From Oscillospiraceae bacterium (GTDB lineage: Bacteria > Bacillota > Clostridia > Oscillospirales > Ruminococcaceae): a stretch of 64,000 nt of DNA. Both the position numbers and the translations under genes were made by a program. Positions 25,595 through 33,657 of this stretch are shown in pieces. Below the pieces are notes generated by a model that was given only the letters and a program-made list of their open reading frames with translations, did no database searches and had not been told where the DNA came from. The stretch lies in the NCBI GenBank assembly GCA_020054675.1, contig JAIHAL010000003.1, positions 186,001 to 250,000 of the forward strand, in the 5' to 3' direction. Numbering within the stretch: the stretch's first letter is position 1; each line of letters opens with the position of its first letter.

Positions 25595-28213
25595 TTATTT
25601 TCCGTAGTAAGCTTTAAGATACATTTCCTTAATTTCGCTCATGAGAGGATATCTCGGGTTTGCGCCTGTGCACTGGTCGTCGAATGCAAGCTCAACCATT
25701 TCGTCGAGGGTTTCAAGGAATTTTGCTTCCTCAATTCCGTATTCGGCAATGGTCTTCTTTATGCCGACCTTTGCTTTAAGCTCTTCAATTGCAGCAATGA
25801 GGTTGGCAAGCTTTTCTTCGTTGTCCTTGCCCTTGATTCCGAGGAAATCTGCAATTTCAGCGTATCTTTCAAGCACATGAGGATACTGGTACTGCGAGAA
25901 TGTTCCCATTTTCTTGGGAGTTTCGGTTGCGTTGTACTTCATTACCTCAGTGATGAGAAGAGCGTTTGCAACACCGTGCGGCAGGTGATGGAAAGCGCCG
26001 AGCTTATGCGCCATGGAGTGGCATACGCCAAGGAATGCGTTTGCAAAAGCCATTCCGGCCATTGTGGAAGCATCAGCCATCTTTTCCCTTGCAACAGGGT
26101 CATTTGCGCCGTTATCATAGCATCTTGGGAGGTATGTGAAGATGTTCTTTATTGCTTTGAGTGCAAGTCCGTCAGTGTAATCGGTAGCCATAATTGAAGC
26201 ATAAGCTTCGAGCGCGTGTGTGAGGGCGTCTATACCGGAAGCGGCAGTAAGTCCCTTAGGAGCGTTCATCATATTGTCCGCATCGATTATTGCCATGTTC
26301 GGGAGAAGCTCATAGTCTGCAAGAGGATATTTTACTCCGGTTGTTTCGTCTGTGATAACCGCAAACGGGGTGCATTCGGAACCTGTTCCGGCAGATGTCG
26401 GAATTGCAACGAAGTAAGCTTTTTGTCCCATTTTCGGGAATGTGTAAACTCTCTTGCGGATGTCCATAAATCTCATTGCAAGGTCCATGAAGTCAACATC
26501 CGGATGTTCATACATAACCCACATGATTTTTGCGGCGTCCATAGCGGAACCGCCTCCGAGTGCGATAATGCAGTCCGGTTCAAAAGCTCTCATTGCCTTT
26601 GCGCCTTCTTTTGCGGAGGCAAGTGTCGGGTCAGGCTCTACATCCGAGAATACAGTGTATTTGATTCCCATTTCGTTGAGCTTGTCGGTAATGGGCTTTG
26701 TATAGCCGTTGCTATAAAGGAACTTGTCGGTAACTATGAATGCCTTTTGCTTTCCGAGCACGTTTTTAAGCTCATCCAAAGCAACGGGCATGCAGCCTTT
26801 CTTGAAGTAAACCTTGCCGGGCGCTCTGAACCAAAGCATATTTTCTCTCCTCTCAGCCACTGTCTTGATATTGAGCAAGTGCTTAACCCCTACGTTTTCG
26901 GATACCGAGTTGCCGCCCCATGAGCCGCAGCCAAGGGTGAGCGACGGAGCAAGCTTAAAGTTGTAGAGGTCACCTATGCCTCCGTGTGAAGACGGTGTGT
27001 TGATGAGGACACGGCAGGTTTTCATTGCCGCATAAAATTTTTCCATTTTTTCTTTTTGGGTCACGGTATTTATATAAAGCGATGAGGTATGTCCGTATCC
27101 GCCGTCGGCAATAAGCCTTTCCGCCTTTGCGATTGCATCGTCAAAATTCTTTGCCTTGTACATTGCAAGCACAGGGGAGAGCTTTTCATGGGCAAATTCT
27201 TCATCAAGCTCAACTGAAGTCACTTCGCCTATGAGGATTTTTGTATCAACAGGAACTTCAAATCCGGCGAGCTTTGCGATGGTGTGAGCGCTCTGGCCGA
27301 CGATTTTAGCGTTGAGAGCGCCGTTGATTATAATTGTCTTTCTTACCTTGTCGGTTTCTTCCTTGTTGAGTATATAGCAGCCGCGGTACTTGAATTCTTT
27401 CTTTACAGCTTCGTAAATTTTTTCATCTACGATTACGGATTGTTCAGAAGCACAAATCATGCCGTTATCAAAGGTTTTTGAATGAATGATTGAGCTTACT
27501 GCAAGGAGAATGTCCGCGGATTCGTCAATGATTGCCGGAGTGTTTCCTGCGCCTACGCCGATTGCCGGTTTTCCGGAAGAATAAGCGGACTTAACCATTC
27601 CGGGACCTCCGGTTGCAAGGATTATATCTGCACTTTTCATTACTTCGTTTGTGAGTTCAAGAGAAGGCACATCAATCCAGCCGATAATTCCTTTGGGGGC
27701 TCCTGCGGCAACTGCTGCTTCAAGAACCACCTTTGCGGCTTCAATTGTGCATTTTTTAGCGCGCGGGTGTGGCGAGAAGATGATTCCGTTTCTTGTTTTA
27801 AGGGCAATCAAAGCTTTAAAAATTGCAGTAGAAGTCGGGTTTGTTGTGGGGATGACCGCGGCGATAACTCCTATCGGCTCTGCTACCTTTTTAATTCCGA
27901 AAGCAGGGTCTTCTTCAATCACGCCGCAGGTTTTGGTGTTTTTGTATGCGTTGTAGATATATTCAGCCGCATAGTGGTTTTTGATTACCTTGTCTTCCAC
28001 AATGCCCATTCCGGTTTCTTGAACGGCCATTTTTGCAAGCGGGATTCTTTGTTTATTCGCAGCGCTTGCGGCAGCAAAGAAAATTTTGTCAACCTGTTCT
28101 TGAGTATAAGTTGCGAAGATTTTTTGAGCTTCCCTTATTTCTGCAAGCTTTGCGTTAAGGGCCTCAACGGTGTCAACCACCATGGGAGCGGCGTTTTGTT
28201 CTTTTTGAGCCAT
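25595..28213 (-). CDS. adhE: Bifunctional acetaldehyde-CoA / alcohol dehydrogenase
   Basis: 872-residue AdhE. The N-terminal CoA-acylating aldehyde dehydrogenase domain (about 1-440) has the catalytic cysteine in GMICASEQS. The C-terminal iron-dependent alcohol dehydrogenase domain (about 450-872) has GGGSAMDAAK, the His ligands in HSMAHKLGAFHHLPHG, and a conserved ending. It turns acetyl-CoA into ethanol while reoxidising two NADH, and probably forms filaments (spirosomes) as known for the family. Full length, both active sites intact. A consensus promoter and Rex-like operator lie upstream; a hairpin follows the gene, so it is monocistronic. Confidence 0.97.
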   Translation of the reverse strand: MAQKEQNAAPMVVDTVEALNAKLAEIREAQKIFATYTQEQVDKIFFAAASAANKQRIPLAKMAVQETGMGIVEDKVIKNHYAAEYIYNAYKNTKTCGVIEEDPAFGIKKVAEPIGVIAAVIPTTNPTSTAIFKALIALKTRNGIIFSPHPRAKKCTIEAAKVVLEAAVAAGAPKGIIGWIDVPSLELTNEVMKSADIILATGGPGMVKSAYSSGKPAIGVGAGNTPAIIDESADILLAVSSIIHSKTFDNGMICASEQSVIVDEKIYEAVKKEFKYRGCYILNKEETDKVRKTIIINGALNAKIVGQSAHTIAKLAGFEVPVDTKILIGEVTSVELDEEFAHEKLSPVLAMYKAKNFDDAIAKAERLIADGGYGHTSSLYINTVTQKEKMEKFYAAMKTCRVLINTPSSHGGIGDLYNFKLAPSLTLGCGSWGGNSVSENVGVKHLLNIKTVAERRENMLWFRAPGKVYFKKGCMPVALDELKNVLGKQKAFIVTDKFLYSNGYTKPITDKLNEMGIKYTVFSDVEPDPTLASAKEGAKAMRAFEPDCIIALGGGSAMDAAKIMWVMYEHPDVDFMDLAMRFMDIRKRVYTFPKMGQKAYFVAIPTSAGTGSECTPFAVITDETTGVKYPLADYELLPNMAIIDADNMMNAPKGLTAASGIDALTHALEAYASIMATDYTDGLALKAIKNIFTYLPRCYDNGANDPVAREKMADASTMAGMAFANAFLGVCHSMAHKLGAFHHLPHGVANALLITEVMKYNATETPKKMGTFSQYQYPHVLERYAEIADFLGIKGKDNEEKLANLIAAIEELKAKVGIKKTIAEYGIEEAKFLETLDEMVELAFDDQCTGANPRYPLMSEIKEMYLKAYYGK

Positions 28214-28308
28214 TAGTCATACCTCCTAAGATATTTTCAAAACAGACAGCTTTTTCTTTTTTTCTTATTATACCAACTGCAAGCAATTTTAGCAATGCTT
28301 TCTTACAT

Positions 28309-28359
28309 TTGATAATTTCTTAACAATATCATTATAGCAGTTCGTTAATTTATTGTCAA
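28309..28359 (-). promoter_or_regulatory. adhE promoter with Rex-like operator
   Basis: On the minus strand TTGACA (28354-28359) and TATAAT (28331-28336) are 17 nt apart. Directly downstream is TTGTTAAGAAATTATCAA (28309-28326), matching the Rex consensus TTGTTAA-N4-TTAACAA except one base. A Rex dimer there would repress adhE when NADH is low. The rest of the 540-nt gap (28360-28640) is A/T-rich and shows no gene. Confidence 0.8.
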
Positions 28360-28641
28360 TCTTTTTTTATGACAACTTTTTATTTATTTTGCCCAGCATT
28401 ATATACAAAGTATACAAAATGGGCAATGTCTTTAAAAATAAGGGTAAACTTCATAAAAGCAAGGCTTTTTAAAGGTTTTGCAGGATTTGTTTGCCAAGAA
28501 AATTGCTTGAAAAAGCTTTTCTTTTGCCTGCTTTGAAAATGTTTTGGCATTAAATAAGTTTCCCAAACTTTATTAAAAATTTAACAAGTTTGTGCAAAAT
28601 GATTAAATTAAATGAATTTTTGTCAAATATGCTGAAAACTA

Positions 28642-28670
28642 TGGACATTTGCAAACAGACGTAGTATAAT
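28642..28670 (+). promoter_or_regulatory. Promoter of the APH-fold kinase gene
   Basis: TGGACA (28642-28647) and TATAAT (28665-28670) are 17 nt apart, with the gene start 86 nt downstream. Confidence 0.7.
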
Positions 28671-28755
28671 ATCAACAGAACTTAAGCATGATAAAAATAT
28701 TATTCATTGTTTAAGGCATAATAATTCTCAAAAGGAACGGAAAGGGGTTTTTGCT

Positions 28756-29502
28756 ATGAATTTAACCAATAAAATTGCGTCCGGCGAAACGGTTGACGTT
28801 TACAGGGACGGAGATAAGGCGATCAAGGTTTTCAAGTCGCAGGATGCCAAGATAAAGGCGCTTTATGAGGCGCTTACGCATTCAAGGGTTGAAACCACGG
28901 GGCTTCCAATGCCGATTATTCATGAAGTTACCGTTTTTGAAGGCAAGTGGGCAATAGTAATGGACCATATCGAGGGCAAAACCCTTCATCAGATTATGAA
29001 AGAGGACCCTGCGAATCTTCCTGTTTATGTTGAAAAGATGGTTGATTTGCAGCTTGAGATACATTCCAAGACCATGCCCTTGCTCAGCAAGCTCAAAGAT
29101 AAGCTTGTAAGGCAGATAAACAGCCTTGAATGCATTGACGATACAAAAAGGTACGAGCTTTTGACGCGTCTTGACAGCATGCCGAAGCATAAAAAGCTTT
29201 GCCACGGCAATTTTACCCCAATGAACATAATTATAGACGGAGAAAAAACATATATTGTGGACTGGGTTGCCGCAAGACAGGGAAATGCAAGCGCCGATGT
29301 GGCAAGGACTTATCTTATGCTTTGCCTTGATTTTCCGGAGGCCGCAGAGCTTTATCTTGACACTTTCTGCAAAAAAAGCGGAACGGCAAAGCAGTATGTT
29401 CAGGCATGGCTTCCTATTGTTGCCGCTGCGCAGCTTGACGTCGGCAAAGAGGAAGAAAAAGAATTGCTTTCAAGATGGATTGACGTTGTGGAATACGAAT
29501 AA
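28756..29502 (+). CDS. Small APH/choline-kinase-fold phosphotransferase, substrate unknown
   Basis: 248-residue kinase-like protein. The lobe arrangement follows the aminoglycoside phosphotransferase fold: a glycine-poor N-lobe with KAIKVFKS (ATP lysine), VMDHIEGKTL at the hinge, the catalytic loop CHGNFTPMNIII and the metal aspartate in YIVDWVAAR. In the catalytic loop HGN replaces the usual HGD, so the catalytic aspartate is an asparagine. The substrate may be a small metabolite rather than a drug. GGAAAGGGG precedes ATG 28756. It has its own promoter and terminator. Confidence 0.75.
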   Translation: MNLTNKIASGETVDVYRDGDKAIKVFKSQDAKIKALYEALTHSRVETTGLPMPIIHEVTVFEGKWAIVMDHIEGKTLHQIMKEDPANLPVYVEKMVDLQLEIHSKTMPLLSKLKDKLVRQINSLECIDDTKRYELLTRLDSMPKHKKLCHGNFTPMNIIIDGEKTYIVDWVAARQGNASADVARTYLMLCLDFPEAAELYLDTFCKKSGTAKQYVQAWLPIVAAAQLDVGKEEEKELLSRWIDVVEYE

Positions 29503-29504
29503 TT

Positions 29505-29532
29505 TTAACGGCGGGCCTTGCGCCCGCCGTTA
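29505..29532. terminator. Hairpin terminator after kinase gene
   Basis: Stem TTAACGGCGGG/CCCGCCGTTAA around CCTTGCG, directly after the stop codon. The T-tract is short, so strength is uncertain. Confidence 0.65.
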
Positions 29533-29577
29533 ATTTAATGTGCATAAAAAATAGGATACTTGTTCTTAATTTTTTGC

Positions 29578-29745
29578 TGGACAAAAAAAGTGTGTTATGT
29601 TATAATAAATCAAACAAAAACCGGACAACCTTTAAGTTAATCCCGTGAGATTGACAAGGCAGTCGTTTTTATGGAATAGCTATAGCTGTATCTATAAGAA
29701 TATGATTAAAACCTTTCCGTCAATCTTGGCGGAAAGGTTTTTTGT
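29578..29745 (+). promoter_or_regulatory. pyr operon promoter and PyrR attenuator leader
   Basis: The promoter is TGGACA (29578-29583), 17 nt, TATAAT (29601-29606). The leader carries a PyrR-binding hairpin: TTAATCCCGTGAGATT followed by GACAAGG (29637-29659), agreeing with the UCC-N-G-N-GAG loop of Bacillus pyr leaders. An intrinsic terminator follows (stem 29708-29719 with 29730-29741, then a T-run). UMP-bound PyrR would stabilise the first hairpin, free the terminator and stop transcription before pyrR. Confidence 0.9.
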
Positions 29746-29763
29746 GTATAAGGGGGTGCCAGA

Positions 29764-30291
29764 GTGCTTTCGCAAAAAACTGTGATTATGGATGAAAATG
29801 CTATGAGGCGCGCAATGGCGCGCATAACTTATGAAATCCTTGAAAGGAACAAGGGGGCTTTGGATCTTTGCCTTATTGGAATTCTTTCTAGGGGAGCGCA
29901 TCTTGCGCACAGGATTGCAGCAAAGATAAATGAATTGGAAGGCGTTGAAGTTGACGTAGGGATACTTGACATAACATCTTACAGGGACGATGAAAAGTAT
30001 GTGTCCGATTCGGATAAGACCAAAATTGATTTTGATATAAAGGGTAAAAAAGTGGTTTTGGTTGACGATGTGATTTATACCGGCAGGAGCACAAGGGCGG
30101 CAATTGATGCCATAATGGAAAGAGGGAGGCCAAGCTGTGTCCAGCTTGCAGTGCTTGTTGACAGGGGACATAGGGAGCTTCCCATAAGGCCTGATTATGT
30201 TGGAAAAAATTTGCCCACATCAAGGGAAGAAGTAGTAAAGGTAATGGTCGAGGAGGCCGACGGCTGCGACAAGGTGGTTATTTTCGGATAA
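29764..30291 (+). CDS. pyrR: PyrR, pyrimidine operon attenuator protein / uracil phosphoribosyltransferase
   Basis: 175-residue PyrR with the PRTase motif [21 protein letters not shown] and a C-terminal [22 protein letters not shown], both diagnostic. It binds the pyr leader RNA in the presence of UMP and can also make UMP from uracil and PRPP. The start is GTG 29764 with AGGGGGT upstream. It leads the pyr operon directly behind the attenuator that it should control. Confidence 0.96.
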   Translation: MLSQKTVIMDENAMRRAMARITYEILERNKGALDLCLIGILSRGAHLAHRIAAKINELEGVEVDVGILDITSYRDDEKYVSDSDKTKIDFDIKGKKVVLVDDVIYTGRSTRAAIDAIMERGRPSCVQLAVLVDRGHRELPIRPDYVGKNLPTSREEVVKVMVEEADGCDKVVIFG

Positions 30292-30307
30292 ACAGCGGAG
30301 GTTTAAT

Positions 30308-31585
30308 ATGGGCAGGATTTTGCTTAAAAATATGATTCTCTTGCATGAGGACGGACAGGAAACGGGAGATATTCTTATAGAGGGAGAAAAAATTGCAAAA
30401 ACGGGAACTTCCTTGTCCGAGGACGGCGTAGAAACGGTGATTGACGGAGAAGGCAGGCTTGCCGCCTGCCCGGGACTTTTTGATATGCACGTTCATTTTA
30501 GGGACCCCGGTCTTACACATAAGGAAGATATAAATACAGGAGCAGCGGCGGCTCTTGCAGGCGGATTTACGGGAGTCGCCTGCATGCCGAACACAAATCC
30601 CCCGATAGACAATGCCGAAACGATAAGGTATGTAATTGACAAAGCAAAAGATACCGGTGTAAAGGTTTATCCGGTTGCCTGCATGACAAAAGGCATGGTG
30701 GGAGCGGAGCCGTCGGATTTCATGGAGCTTAAAAAAGCCGGCGCGATAGCGGTTTCGGATGACGGGAAACCCGTTAAAAACGCTGAGATTATGCGGCAGG
30801 TGCTGGAACTTTCAAAGGAAACCGGACTTCTTGCAATATCGCATTGTGAGGATTTGGATATAATAAACGGCGGGATAATCCATAAGGGGGAAATTTCAAA
30901 GCGCCTTGGAGTTTCCGGCATGGACAGGGCTTCCGAGGACAGCATCACCGCAAGGGAAATAGCGCTTGCTTATTGCGGGGAAGCAAGAATCCATATAGCT
31001 CACGTCAGCACAAAGGGCTCTGTTGAGCTGATAAGGGACGCAAAGAGGAGAGGGGTTAAAGTAACCTGCGAAACCTGTCCGCATTATTTTTACTATACGG
31101 ATGAAAAACTGCTTTCAAGGGATGCGGATTTCAGGATGAATCCGCCTTTAAGAGAAGAAAGCGACAGGATTGCAGTGCTTGATGCAGTGCTTGACGGCAC
31201 GATAGACTGCATAGTTACCGACCATGCCCCGCATGCGGCGGAGGAAAAGGCGGATTTTTTAAAGGCGCCGAACGGCGTTGTAGGCCTTGAAACCTCTCTG
31301 GCGGCGGTGCTTTCAAAGCTTGTGCATGAAAAAGGAATGCCGCTTTACAGGATAGCTGAAATCATGTCGGCTGCTCCGAGAAGGCTGCTGGGACTTTCCG
31401 AGATAAGACTTGAAGCGGGATTTCCCGCAGATATAACGGTATTTGACCCGTTTTTGGAATGGACGGTAGAGCCTCAAAAACTTCATTCAAAATCAAAAAA
31501 CACCGTATTTAAAGGCGAAAAATTAAAAGGCAGAACAGTGTATACAATATCCGACGGGATAATAAGATATAAGCTTGAAAATTAA
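30308..31585 (+). CDS. pyrC: Dihydroorotase
   Basis: 425-residue class I dihydroorotase (zinc amidohydrolase), which cyclises carbamoyl aspartate to dihydroorotate. The metal motif DMHVHFRDPG is near residue 59. Further features are MPNTNPPIDN, the histidines in ISHCED and IAHVST, and CIVTDHAPHA with the catalytic aspartate. GCGGAGG precedes ATG. It begins 16 nt after pyrR, and pyrF begins 13 nt after its stop. Confidence 0.96.
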   Translation: MGRILLKNMILLHEDGQETGDILIEGEKIAKTGTSLSEDGVETVIDGEGRLAACPGLFDMHVHFRDPGLTHKEDINTGAAAALAGGFTGVACMPNTNPPIDNAETIRYVIDKAKDTGVKVYPVACMTKGMVGAEPSDFMELKKAGAIAVSDDGKPVKNAEIMRQVLELSKETGLLAISHCEDLDIINGGIIHKGEISKRLGVSGMDRASEDSITAREIALAYCGEARIHIAHVSTKGSVELIRDAKRRGVKVTCETCPHYFYYTDEKLLSRDADFRMNPPLREESDRIAVLDAVLDGTIDCIVTDHAPHAAEEKADFLKAPNGVVGLETSLAAVLSKLVHEKGMPLYRIAEIMSAAPRRLLGLSEIRLEAGFPADITVFDPFLEWTVEPQKLHSKSKNTVFKGEKLKGRTVYTISDGIIRYKLEN

Positions 31586-31598
31586 AGGAGGATGCAAA

Positions 31599-32528
31599 AT
31601 GTCACTTGACAGACTTATAGATAAAATAATAGCAACACAAAATCCAACCGTTGTGGGACTTGACCCTAAACTGGAATACGTTCCCGAATTTATAAAAAAG
31701 AAAGCTTTTTGTGAGGAATGTGAAAATTTAAAAGGTGCGGCAAAGGCAATTTTAAAGTTCAATAAGGGCATAATTGATGCGATATGCGATATAGTGCCTG
31801 CGATAAAGCCTCAGGCGGCGTATTATGAAATGTACGGACACCATGGGGTAAAGACGCTTGCAAAAACAATAGAATACGCAAGGCAAAAGGGAATGTATGT
31901 AATCACCGACGGAAAGCGCAACGATATAGGCGCAACCATGGAGGCATATGCTACTGCCCATTTGTCAAAAGTTAAGGTTGGGGAGGAAATCCTGGAGCCT
32001 TTCGGCGCTGATGCCCTGACTGTAAACGGCTATCTTGGCACGGATGGGATTTCTCCGCTGCTTAAAGTATGCAAGGAAGAGGACAAAGGTATATTTGTGC
32101 TTGTAAAGACTTCCAATCCCTCGTCGGGAGAACTTCAGGACAAGCTTATAGATGGGATTCCGGTTTATGAGGTAATGGGCAGGATGTGCGAAAAGTGGGG
32201 AGAAGATTTAAGGGGCAAGTATGGTTATTCGGCTGTCGGCGCGGTTGTTGGTGCAACTTATCCCGAACAGCTTAAAGAGCTTAGGGAAAAGCTTCCGCAT
32301 ACATTTTTCCTTGTGCCCGGGTATGGCGCGCAGGGCGGAGGCGCCGCAGATGTGGCAAAGGCGTTTGACAAGAACGGCCTTGGCGCAATTGTAAACTCCT
32401 CAAGGGCGGTTATGTGCGCATACCAGAAAGAGGGCTGCAATGAGGAAGAATATGCTGTTGCGGCTTTAAGGGAAGTAATAAGAATGAAGAATGAAATATG
32501 CTCACACATAGGAAAAATCGGCGTATAA
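31599..32528 (+). CDS. pyrF: Orotidine 5'-phosphate decarboxylase
   Basis: 309-residue OMP decarboxylase of the longer clostridial/mycobacterial type. The active-site signature is ITDGKRNDIGATMEAYA, with the Asp-Lys-x-x-Asp catalytic array. VVGATYPEQL and FFLVPGYGAQGG bind phosphate. It makes UMP from OMP. ATG 31599 follows GGAGGATG; the open frame back to 31575 overlaps pyrC. Confidence 0.95.
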   Translation: MSLDRLIDKIIATQNPTVVGLDPKLEYVPEFIKKKAFCEECENLKGAAKAILKFNKGIIDAICDIVPAIKPQAAYYEMYGHHGVKTLAKTIEYARQKGMYVITDGKRNDIGATMEAYATAHLSKVKVGEEILEPFGADALTVNGYLGTDGISPLLKVCKEEDKGIFVLVKTSNPSSGELQDKLIDGIPVYEVMGRMCEKWGEDLRGKYGYSAVGAVVGATYPEQLKELREKLPHTFFLVPGYGAQGGGAADVAKAFDKNGLGAIVNSSRAVMCAYQKEGCNEEEYAVAALREVIRMKNEICSHIGKIGV

Positions 32529-32544
32529 GAAAGGAGAAGGGATA

Positions 32545-33657
32545 ATGTCTTTGTTTAATGTCGGCAAAAAGGCTTATTTGATGCTTGCAAACGGGAAAAT
32601 TTTTGAGGGATATTCTTTTGGGGCCGAGGGAACTTCTTTTGGCGAAACGGTCTTTGCAACCTCAATGACGGGCTATCAGGAAACCCTTACGGACCCAAGC
32701 TACTTCGGGCAGATTGTTACGCAAACCTTTCCTCTCATAGGAAACTATGGCGTGAATGATGAGGATTTTGAATCCAAAGGCTCCTATGTCAGCGGGTATG
32801 TGGTGCGCGAATGGTGCAATACGCCTTCAAACTTCCGCATGCAGGGGGATATAGACACATTCCTTAAAAAGCATGGGATAATAGGGATACATTCGATTGA
32901 TACACGCTCCCTCACAAGGATTATAAGGGAAACGGGCGTTATGAACGGTGTGATAACAACCGAGAACATATATGAAAAAAAGGATGAATTCCTTAAAAAA
33001 ATAAAAGAATTTTCAATAGTTAATGCAGTAAAAAGCGTTACCTGCAATGAAACACATAAATTTGCCGCCGAAAATCCAAAGTATGAAGTGGTGCTCTTTG
33101 ATTTTGGATACAAGTACAACATAAGGAGGGAACTCCTTAAAAGAGGCTGCAATGTGACGGTTGTTCCCGCCGGAATTTCAGCTAAGGAAGTTGCCGCGTT
33201 AAATCCGGACGGCATAATGCTTTCAAACGGCCCGGGCGACCCGGCTGAAAATACGGAAATAATCAAAACTTTAAAGGAGCTTATGGCTTATCAAATACCG
33301 ACATTCGGAATATGCCTTGGGCATCAGCTTCTTGCGCTTGCAAACGGGGCAAGGACGGAAAAGCTCAAATACGGCCATAGGGGAGCTAATCAGCCGGTAG
33401 TCGATATTGACCGCGACAGGACTTATGTAACTTCCCAGAACCATGGCTATGCGGTTGTGGGAGATACGCTTCCTGCCGAGGTGGGACATGTTTCGCATAA
33501 AAACGCAAACGACGGTACCTGCGAGGGAGTCCGCTACAAAAATGCCCCGGCATTCACCGTGCAGTTCCATCCGGAAGCGCATGGCGGGCCGCTGGATACT
33601 GCGTATCTTTTTGATGAATTTATAAGCCTTATTGAAAAACACAAGGAGGATAAATAA
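32545..33657 (+). CDS. carA: Carbamoyl-phosphate synthase small (glutaminase) subunit
   Basis: 370-residue CarA. The N-terminal CPSase small domain has MTGYQETLTDPSYFGQIV. The C-terminal class I glutamine amidotransferase has FGICLGHQLLALA with the nucleophile cysteine, and the QFHPEAHGGP histidine-glutamate pair. It supplies ammonia to CarB. A single-base gap separates its stop from the carB ATG. Confidence 0.97.
   Translation: MSLFNVGKKAYLMLANGKIFEGYSFGAEGTSFGETVFATSMTGYQETLTDPSYFGQIVTQTFPLIGNYGVNDEDFESKGSYVSGYVVREWCNTPSNFRMQGDIDTFLKKHGIIGIHSIDTRSLTRIIRETGVMNGVITTENIYEKKDEFLKKIKEFSIVNAVKSVTCNETHKFAAENPKYEVVLFDFGYKYNIRRELLKRGCNVTVVPAGISAKEVAALNPDGIMLSNGPGDPAENTEIIKTLKELMAYQIPTFGICLGHQLLALANGARTEKLKYGHRGANQPVVDIDRDRTYVTSQNHGYAVVGDTLPAEVGHVSHKNANDGTCEGVRYKNAPAFTVQFHPEAHGGPLDTAYLFDEFISLIEKHKEDK

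Noticed and set aside
28360-28640. Hidden gene or RNA in the gap between adhE and the kinase gene
   Set aside because: Only A/T-rich sequence without a supported ORF, tRNA pattern or strong hairpin, apart from the two promoters annotated.
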